Positions 56,313-64,000 of a stretch of DNA of 64,000 bases are shown piece after piece (within the stretch, counting starts at the first letter, position 1; every line of letters starts with the position of its first letter). This DNA comes from Physcomitrium patens (lineage: Eukaryota > Streptophyta > Bryopsida > Funariales > Funariaceae). Under the pieces are notes generated by a model that was not told where the DNA came from, did not search any database, and saw only the letters and a program-made list of their open reading frames with translations. The stretch spans positions 10,009,666 through 10,073,665 of the forward strand of contig NC_037265.1 in NCBI RefSeq assembly GCF_000002425.4. Reading direction: 5' to 3'. The translations under genes and the position numbers were made by a program.

Positions 56313-59300
56313 TCACGATATCATTCCTGCAGAGAGGTCGTCATAAATTAGGCAGTGAAAATGGTGCATAGCTTGCTCCACACGAGGGGCGTAGCGTCCA
56401 ACATCGTATGCTGGTGACGATAATCCATTTTGCACATCCTCGCACAATATTATGTCTTCCTTCTGCATATGATGTCCGTTTTACGGTATGAGCCATCGCA
56501 TAGATACTAAAGATCCTCGTTATAAGCACTGCCATATACCATCTATTGATGCGGTCTCACAAAAGATGGCATTCTAAGTAGTGAGACACTGCCTGTGCTA
56601 CAATGATTTGATTTGAATATAAAAGTAAGGCAAGCTTTAATATATACATTCTAAACAGAATAGAACACTTCTCAAGTCACTTCACCTGCACCACCTCGCT
56701 GTCTGCAATGCTGCTATCGATGAACTCCTTGTCATGCTGTGACATGTAACACCTAGATATGAGAATAATGTGGTCTCTTTCCACCCAGTCCAGACGAAGC
56801 CACTACAACTACAACTACTGTTGTTACTAGATATTCTTGAACGCATAGGGGGTTCCCTCCTACTCATGCAGAGAAAAGCAGAATACCGTGCTGCATTCAA
56901 GTTAATGGAACTGGAAGGGTTAAAGCATATGATCAAAAAGGATTCTCAGACAGTGTGCTTACCACTAGAGAGGGTTCAAGAAACCAGTCAAATATCACCC
57001 GACACTCTGACATCGAAATGGGAATCACTAAATTTGTATCCATCCATGGCCCATACCTGCAAACATGAATAAATACAACGGTTACATTAGAGCCTTAGTT
57101 TTTTTGTTACCCTTGAATAACAAGAATACTTCCCAATTCTCTACAGCACATGACGACAACGAATACCTCCCACTAGATTCAAAAAAGCCGCTCCATATCA
57201 CTACATTGAAGTACCCACAGGGTTAGCCGCATCGAGGTCCCATGCAAACAATGAAGGAACCAGCTTTGTACCTGTTGATCATGAAATTTGGGTACACGAA
57301 TGCATAAGTTGCTACATTTCCAACTCTTACTAATCCACTTTCCTTCGCTGCACCGCAACTCTGAATGCTCACCCTCTCCAGCAGCTTTACAAATCCCACC
57401 AGCAACCCTTCAGCAATGAATGCTCAACAGTGCCAAATAATACGATCTCCACAGCAAGAAGCACACAGTACACTGCATTCATTCCGCCTCACTCCTTTCT
57501 GAGAGCATTAGCACGCACACAGAAAATCGTCACCATGCAAAGGATAAGCGCGGAAACGAAACTTTTGTCTTGAAAAGAAAAACAAAGCGTAACAAAGCTA
57601 TGCTTACACTTGTAGAGTATGAGGGAAGGTCAAGACACGCAGCAAGAGAGGAGTGTGCATGGGGTACATGGTAACCACCATCCAGATAATTATCACAATA
57701 AACCTGCAATCCCAAACCATTACCAATCATTTGATGGACCACATCGTTGCACACAAGATACAGCTGCCCATTGACTGGCTCACATTTTCAAGTTCCTAAA
57801 GTTGCAAACAAAACACTTCAATGTTCTATAGGCAGACAACGATGAAACTCCTCACATGCGATGTTGATGGGTTACAAAAGAAAACCAATTGAACTCAACG
57901 TCCACCTTCCAGTTGCATTTGATCACATATTCACGAGTGGCCACATGTTGCATAGTGCTATCTATTCCCGCAGAAGACAGAGTAGGCCCGGCGGAGCCCA
58001 ACCAGCCCTCCTCGACATCGCTGCTAGCTTCTGAAGCTTTGCTCTCTGCCAAGCTAATGAGCACAAAAGGACCCCAAGTTGCTGTACGGATGGGCACCAA
58101 TCCATTCTCCTGCACCACGTGAATCCGACACGACAATAAGACTGATTTGAGTGTCGTTCATTCCCTCTCCCTACAATGCTAGATTATGCTGGGGTGATTC
58201 AATTTATTCGTCCAGTAGATACGAACTACCGACAGTGTCAAATCAACGTGAAACTACGTGTAACATGGGTGATGTAAAGTTTCAGGGCAAACACGTGAAA
58301 AACTTGGAAGGGGGAAGGGGGGGGGGGTGTGTGCGATGTGTACTTAAGACTGGGCAGAAATCTGAAAATGACACAATAAATTCTAAGTGATTCGGTCACA
58401 ATGAACGAAGGCTTACTCGGGCCGAGAAATTACGGATGCCCGCAAGTCGACTGGCCTTCTGTAATCGTCCATCTAACCCATAAGTCCATCCCTACGTGGC
58501 AGGATACATGAGACCAATAAGTTGATTAACAACCAATTCCAGGCTTGAGAAGGATATTTCTACAGTTGGAGCATCTGAGATTGATCAAATTTGAACAGCG
58601 CTGCTAAGAGGAAAAGGAGGACTGTTAGTTGCAAATGAAGACATCTCATAGACTTGCCAAACCATCACACAATTGGAAGAGACGGGGACAAGAGGATTAC
58701 ATGATAGGGGCAAACGAAAGAATGTGTGCAACCGGAACCCGACGCCACCGCCGCAGCGTGGTGGCGGCAAACATTGTGGAACGCTCGAATTTGCCCCTCT
58801 CCATCTTTGCACACCACGTAGCGTGTCTTGCCTACCCTGCCAGCATCCCAAACATGTTCCTCACCAGCTATAACAAGCTCCACAAGAACTTCGAAGGAAA
58901 TTTTCTAAATCTCTATTCAGCTATTTCAAAGAAAAAAAGGAGAGCCAACCTGCCTGTAAAGAAACTGCCCGGCTCCTCCATCTGCTTGATATGCCCTGTG
59001 TAGACAGCAAAATTTCCAAAGTCTCATAAGTTCCATCACATCCATTTTCGTTTCTCTAATTTTTGCTTCCAACATAACCCAATCCGTGCTCAGATCTTAC
59101 AGGCAGGGAGCGCTAAACGACAAACTTGCCTACACCCAGCACATTCGTCCCAGGTGTTCCGATGAAATATAAGATCATTCACACCGATGATCAGTGCCTC
59201 TAAGTTGTTTTCTTATCTTGTTTCAATTCCAGCTTCCTTGTCAGGTTGTCAGAAGCACATCAAGACTGCCAGATAAGAAAGAATTACCAACAGCTTGCCA

Positions 59301-59678
59301 ACATCGCCCAAACACGCGATCTATCTCGAAGTCCGCAAACTCGGCATCGGTGTACCACGCACTGGGCGGCGTTGAAGCTTCTTCAACAGGAGCATGTCGT
59401 CTGAACTCACGAAGCGTCCTCTCCACTCGCGGTGACGATGGCGTCGTCTTCAACCCAGTCAAGTCATCGTCCCCTCCAACACTGCTACGATTCCGACAAC
59501 TCAAGCCCCCGAGCGGCGATTCCACTATCTGGGTGAGATTCTCGCCGCCCCATATCGTTCCAGACATCGTACTCCACAATTCTGACATCCGCCATGCTTG
59601 CGCGATCCATCGCTGCGGCAAGCAAAGGGGAGATCTCACGCGGCGATGTTTTAGGGTTTGAGCTACCCAAGCTCCCAT
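56313..59678 (-). CDS. CMO: Choline monooxygenase-like Rieske oxygenase (10 exons)
   Basis: Ten exons give an intact 451-residue frame: 59,678-59,288; 58,995-58,950; 58,836-58,701; 58,491-58,417; 58,109-57,906; 57,703-57,608; 57,384-57,272; 57,056-56,963; 56,736-56,686; 56,462-56,313. All introns are GT-AG. The Rieske [2Fe-2S] ligands are C169-x-H171 and C188-x2-H191 (CRHH...CPYH, then GWTYGLDG). The mononuclear iron site is in CDNYLDGGYHVPHAH (H296, H301). YPNFMINRYGPWMDTN and MHHFHC end the catalytic domain. The family oxidises choline to betaine aldehyde with ferredoxin in the chloroplast stroma, the first step of glycine betaine synthesis. The ATG at 59,678 is the first after an in-frame TGA 9 nt upstream. 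About 70 N-terminal residues before the conserved PVEEASTPPSAWYTD could be a transit peptide but are Trp-rich and atypical. Length fits the family (about 440). Substrate is inferred; CMO-like proteins of many plants are untested. Confidence 0.92.
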
Positions 59679-59939
59679 CTTTCCTCACCTTCTGTGCCAG
59701 TTTCATCTCCACTCACAACGACATCGTTTCCCACAAAATGTTGTCCCCCAACTTGTCATCAGCCACAGCACCCATCAGAATCGGTCCCTCTTCCAGAACC
59801 CCAATCCCCAAAAAATTATCTTCAAAAACCAACTGGATGGCCAGCTTGAGGAAGAAACGAGTCGGCAAACTTTGGCTTACAAGCTCACGAACTTGTCAGA
59901 AGTCCACACATTCTTTCAATCTCAAATACCTGCGCCAAT
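59679..59939 (-). promoter_or_regulatory. Presumed promoter and 5' UTR of the CMO-like gene
   Basis: Only about 260 bp separate the ATG from the LTR-like start of H. No clear TATA box in minus orientation is seen. A plus-strand frame here (59,594-59,956) is antisense to exon 1 and is not called. Confidence 0.35.
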
Positions 59940-60250
59940 TGCATGTGAGCATGTGATCTTAGTAGTACAAAGTTGTATAAATAGATATGGCCTAGGCCAT
60001 TTGAGTATTCGATCAGATATGGCTTTGGTTCCTTTCTCTTAGTAAAGTTTGGTTTGCATTTTTTTTTGGTTTTGTTTTGTTTTGTTCTATTCTATTCTAT
60101 TTTTTTTTGCTTTGTTCTGCCTTTCATATTTTATTTTGTTTAGTTCTATTTGGTTTTGTTATGGTCTATTTTGTCTTATGTTGTGATGGAATTTATATTG
60201 CTATAGATTAAAAGGGTTTTAGATCTTAAAAAGAGTTCAATTTTGTTTCA
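59940..60250 (+). repeat. H 5' LTR, 3' part
   Basis: TATAAATAG at 59,972 followed by a transcript-start-like region, then T-rich TTTTGTTCTATT repeats, ending in TTCA just before a primer site. The left end of the LTR is not defined, since no second copy is in the window. Confidence 0.55.
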
Positions 60251-60251
60251 T

Positions 60252-60262
60252 TGGTATGAGAG
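60252..60262 (+). other. H primer-binding site (initiator tRNA-Met type)
   Basis: TGGTATGAGAG, one mismatch to TGGTATCAGAG, directly after the LTR end. Unlike the A/G elements, the TGG is present and the spacing is normal. Confidence 0.65.
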
Positions 60263-60513
60263 TGAGTGTTAGTATGTTTTTTGATAGTATATTGATAACC
60301 ACCATCTAATTGGATGTTAGTTGTTGTGGTCACATTGGGTATTGTTTTGGGGCTACTACAAGCTTCTTTTAAGAAGTCAGCTAGAAGAAGAGAAGGCGTT
60401 ATAATAATAGAGTTCAGCAAAGAAATTACAACATAGAAGATACGACATAGCAATCTTAGATAGATACTTAGATACAACACCTTTTAGACTAAATAACTAC
60501 TTTACAAGGACAA

Positions 60514-61150
60514 ATGGAAGCCTTTAAGATAAAAAAGTTGACTTTTGCTAGGTTAAAATTGAGCAAGCCTGATACATATTTTGGAACATCATGGCAAGAA
60601 GATATATGCCTATGGCTCTTTAGCATACGACAATACTTCCAACTATTTGGAGCAAACACCATTGAAAGAATTATGTATGCAGCCAACTACTTGAGAAGTA
60701 CGGCAACTATTTGGTGGCAACATTGAGCTCAAAGCTATAGAGCTCAAGGTGGATTTTGTTACTAAAAAGAGTTTGAAATTCAGCTTAGGAGTCAATTTTG
60801 GCCCATCAATGAAGAGAAGTTAGCATGCAATCAGTTGGCTAATGTTATATAATCTAATTCAGTGTAAGATTATGTCTCTCAATTCAAGTCTTTATATCTT
60901 CAAATTGGCAATGTTTCAAAGGTGGTGATGATGGATCAGTTTGTATGACGGTTGAAACTTATAGTCCAAAGAGAGGTGGAATTAAGGAATTTACAAACAT
61001 TTGAAGAGGTAGTTAGAATTGCAGAGAAAGTTGATGCTATGAATTTTAGAAACCGTGGAGCACAACATGTAATGTCGAGTCCTATGTCACTATTTAATAC
61101 TATGGCATAACAACCAATACCGATGGAGATTGATGTCATAAAAGGACAAT
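60514..61150 (+). pseudogene. H gag, degenerate
   Basis: The ATG at 60,514 opens 70 codons with LSKPDTYFGTSWQEDICLWL and RQYFQLFGANTIERIMYAANY, then stops. Homology-like gag continues (YVSQFKSLYLQIGNVS; LRNLQTFEEVVRIAEKVDAMNF) to about 61,150. No zinc knuckle is recognisable. Confidence 0.65.
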
Positions 61151-61379
61151 TGATACTATAGAGATGACAAATATTGGTATAGAAGGGATTGTCTTTTTAC
61201 TATTGAGAGCTAGACCATTAGATCAAAGATTATTCAAAACATCAAAGTTCAAGCATCAACAAATCAAGGTAGGTTCACAATCTTGGGGCTACCAAATTAA
61301 TAAAGAAGTAGAGTAGGGAAACAAGGCTCTCTGATAAAGGCACTAAAGGCGAGTATTAGTAATAGTTGCTATTTCTTAG

Positions 61380-61790
61380 AGAAAAATTGCATGGCATCAT
61401 ATAATTATCAGAAAGGTCAACTGATGTATCTAATACATGGATTGAGAAGAGAGCTATGTGGAGTGCTTATGGATTTTGGCTCTATAAAAAATTACATTTT
61501 AATTGGAATTGCCGATCGACTTAGGATTGAAACCAAAAGATCAAAAGAAAGAGTATATATCTAACAGATGATCAAAAGAATATATTGAATGAAACATGTA
61601 AAGAAGAAATCTTGAGGGAGAAGTTCAAGGTAACAAAGCTCAAATATGACGTTATTCTTGGTATGTCATGGCTAGAGGTGAAAAATAAGAAAATTAATTG
61701 GATGATCTTTTTTAAAGATAGTAGAGACAATGTGACTCTTCATACCTCTGTATTGAATGAGATAGCAAAATAATCTATAATTATAGGCTT
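61380..61790 (+). pseudogene. H protease, degenerate
   Basis: The active-site loop reads LMDFGSIKNYI (usual DSGA or DTGA; Asp kept, Ser changed to Phe). Downstream KLKYDVILGMSWLEVKNKKI (61,639-61,700) is the typical hydrophobic ILGMxWL ending. It has a frameshift and stops. Confidence 0.65.
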
Positions 61791-62049
61791 ATTTGTATAG
61801 ATGATCTTTATGAAGAAGCAAATATAGCATAAGCAATCAATATATGTGGTGGTTCGAAATCATACGTCAATGGTAGAAAAGACAACAAAAAGAGTAAAAT
61901 AAGTAGACCAATTCATATTTAAATATCAAAATGTCTTTCTAACCAACTTATTTAGTGGTGTGCTACTTAATTGAGGTATCTCTTTTCAAATTAAATTATT
62001 GTTTAAGGCCAAAATTAGTAAGTCAAATAATTTATTGCCTATCACCAAA

Positions 62050-62760
62050 TGAACTTGAAAACTATAAAAGACATTAGATAAATTCTTGAAAAAGGACCTC
62101 ATTCTAAAAAATACATTGCCATGGAAAGTATCTATACTCTTTGCATCCAAAAAGGATGGTAGACTTTGGCTTTGCATCTACTATTGAGGCCTCAATAAGC
62201 AGATTATCAAGAATGCATATCCATTTTTACGCATAGATGATCTTTTTGACCAACTTCAAAGTACAATTATTTTTAGCAAATTTGACCTTTGAAGTAGCTA
62301 TTGGTAGACACCTATTATAAAAGAGGATATTAAAAAGATAACATTTTGTCTATACTATGGATATTTTAAATAGCTTGTTTTATCTTTTGGCCTCATGAAT
62401 ACTCCAGCCTCCTTTATAGATCACATGAATAGACTGTTTTGAGACATTTTAGATAAGTATATACTTTTCTTCATTGATGATATTCTGCTCTATAATAAAA
62501 TCCTTAAGAAGCATGGACAACATCTACAAAAAATAATGTGCCAACTATGAGATAGTTGTTCTTATTACAAGCAATCAAAGTATGAACTTTGGAAGTTAAA
62601 AGTCATCTTTTTGGCACATATAGTATCTTCCAAAAGTATACGCATGAAGTAGAATAAGATAAAAGCAATGAAGGATTGGCCAACCTTTAAGGATGCTTTT
62701 GAAGTTTGCTCATTTTTAAGCCTTGTTGGATATTATTGCTATTTTATTAGGTAATTTATA
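62050..62760 (+). pseudogene. H reverse transcriptase, degenerate
   Basis: RT segments in order: [25 protein letters not shown], the YGYF.LSFGLMNTPASF region and the catalytic FFIDDILLYNK near 62,475, then YKQSKYELWKLKVIFLAHI with the palm end. Stops lie at 62,190, 62,290 and elsewhere. The catalytic Asp pair is intact. Confidence 0.75.
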
Positions 62761-62775
62761 TACATTGGTGCCTCA

Positions 62776-63448
62776 TTGAAAAGCCTTTTGGAAAAAGGTG
62801 CTCCATTTGAATGGAAATTGGAGCAAAAAAGAATCTTCAATAAGTTGAAGGAAGTACTCATTACTGCTCTAATATTACAATTATATGATTCCAACCTTTC
62901 TTATACTTTTAACATTGATGCTTTTGACTTTGCTACTAGTGTGATCTTTCAACAAGACTTTGGTTGGAGCCTTCAACTTATGGCATATGAATCACATAAG
63001 CTTAGAAGGGTAGAGTGCAATTACTTTATATGTGATTAAGAGCAACTAAGAATTATACATATAATAAAGATGTAGCAATATTATATGATGAAGAAACCAA
63101 TGATTGTTGGGACTAATCATTAGCCCTTGCTATACAATTCACATCTGAAAAATATGAAATCATGACATCATCATTAAAAAGAACAATTACAATTCTTCAA
63201 CATTCAACTTGAGTACAAGCAAGGATAATAATGCACTACGCTAGATACTTTATTGTAAAGAATAGAATTGAAGTCCAAATTAGAAGATAAAGTAGAAGTT
63301 ACTACCATTAATAGTATCATTTCAAACCTAACTAAAGAAGTAGAATAAAAAGAAGTTAGATATTGAAATGTTTATTTTAAGATGATTATCAATCAACTAA
63401 AGGTGGACAATGTAGAGTATTATGATTACTATCTCAATGATGGCTTGC
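62776..63448 (+). pseudogene. H RNase H, interrupted by A8
   Basis: 62,776-63,039 reads FEWKLEQKRIFNKLKEVL, LSYTFNIDAFDFATSVIFQQ and AYESHKLRRVECNYFICD, the RNase H domain. Further decayed sequence includes the YKQGxDNNALR region before integrase. At 63,449 the A8 LTR begins. Integrase and the H 3' LTR are outside the window. Confidence 0.7.
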
Positions 63449-64000
63449 TGTCAAGGACAAGAACTCGATGAAAAAACAATTCAAGCAAGTGAACATTCAC
63501 TCAAAGAGAGGTAACAAAATATATAAGTATATATATTGAAAGAAAAACTGGAATGGCTATTGCCAAAAGACAAGAAAACTAGAGACCCTTGAAACTAGAC
63601 TAGAAGTAAGAAAAGAGTTGACAAGAGTGAAGAAGCCTTCACTCTTGTCTCTATATATACTATCTAACTAAGGGCTACATGGCGACGTTCTATAGGACCT
63701 CCAATATGTGTTGACTTTGTAGGGCACATGCCTTGACTTACAAGGCAAGTTTTTCTACATGTGGGCCACATAATTAACTTGATCTTCAAGCTAACAACAT
63801 GTGTGGCACATGGCCAACTTATTGACCACATTTCTAATCCAAAAAGTCAATTAAAGACACCTATGAAGTCAAAGCAGCGTCTAGGAAGTTTTTAGGAAGC
63901 TTCCATATTAAATATTATAGAATTAACATACTTTTACCTACTTTTACTTACTTCTACCTATTTCTATATGTAATTATTAGCTTACATGATTATGGCCGTG
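63449..64000 (-). repeat. A8 LTR, runs off the right edge
   Basis: A-type LTR in minus orientation, 3' end CCTTGACA at 63,449, with TATATATAG near 63,655. The last visible bases (TATGGCCGTG) are a few nt short of the usual start. The end at TGACA without the 23-nt spacer shows the true LTR border. A8 is inserted into H. Confidence 0.8.

Noticed and set aside
58585..59003. Several long frames inside the oxygenase gene on both strands
   Set aside because: They are shadows of exon 3 and intron sequence. The exon model explains the region with consistent splice phases.
59594..59956. 120-codon plus-strand frame over the 5' end of the oxygenase gene
   Set aside because: It is antisense to exon 1 and the 5' UTR. 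No domain, and its composition reflects the Ser/Pro-rich reverse complement of the coding strand.

Overview
The window looks like nuclear DNA of a land plant. Evidence for this is a ten-exon choline-monooxygenase-type gene with GT-AG introns of 113-307 bp, plant-type cytosolic tRNA-Val(AAC) and tRNA-Phe(GAA) genes, and a dense nest of Ty3/gypsy LTR retrotransposons. The species cannot be named from the sequence. The short introns and the presence of a betaine-pathway gene do not decide between seed and seed-free plants.

Layout, left to right. (1) 1-1,495: 5' end of a minus-strand chromovirus-like element (A1: LTR and an open gag running off the left edge). It is inserted in the 3' LTR of C1. 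(2) 1,496-11,642: C1, a minus-strand, non-chromovirus Ty3/gypsy element with a tRNA-Asp-type primer site. It is interrupted by two LTR-like insertions (E 2,144-3,386; D1 4,621-6,495). (3) 12,203-15,256: segment F1, containing a decayed A-type LTR, AT-rich DNA and a tightly spaced tRNA-Val/tRNA-Phe pair. It is repeated almost perfectly at 29,622-32,669 (F2). (4) 15,257-28,130: a Russian-doll nest in which element B3 contains A2, which contains G. G is a recent chromovirus with two 495-bp LTRs and an exact TCTAC target duplication, but it has been cut in two by an inversion in its gag gene. (5) 27,894-35,905: further decayed A-type elements (A5, A6, A7) around F2. (6) 35,906-42,850: mostly unassigned DNA with one GC-richer block and two weak coding relics. 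(7) 42,851-44,457: D2, a second copy of the D repeat. (8) 44,858-53,385: C2, a full-length minus-strand relative of C1. (9) 53,386-56,312: host intergenic DNA. (10) 56,313-59,678: the only intact protein-coding host gene, a choline monooxygenase-like Rieske oxygenase on the minus strand. (11) about 59,940-63,448: another decayed Ty3/gypsy element (H, plus strand), head-to-head with that gene. It is interrupted at 63,449 by an A-type LTR (A8) that runs off the right edge.

The main signal is in element G. Its LTR U3 region is packed with contiguous TTCnnGAAnnTTCnnGAA arrays, which are perfect heat-shock-element architecture, directly upstream of a TATA box. This suggests a heat-inducible chromovirus. 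G also has an extra ORF between the chromodomain and the 3' LTR. All of its visible in-frame stops in gag and pol are of the kind made by C-to-T or G-to-A change. The A/G lineage also places its primer-site-like motif 23-27 nt inside the LTR end and without the TGG that would pair with the tRNA CCA. Apart from the oxygenase gene, the tRNAs and the partial A1 gag, the protein genes here are retrotransposon relics.
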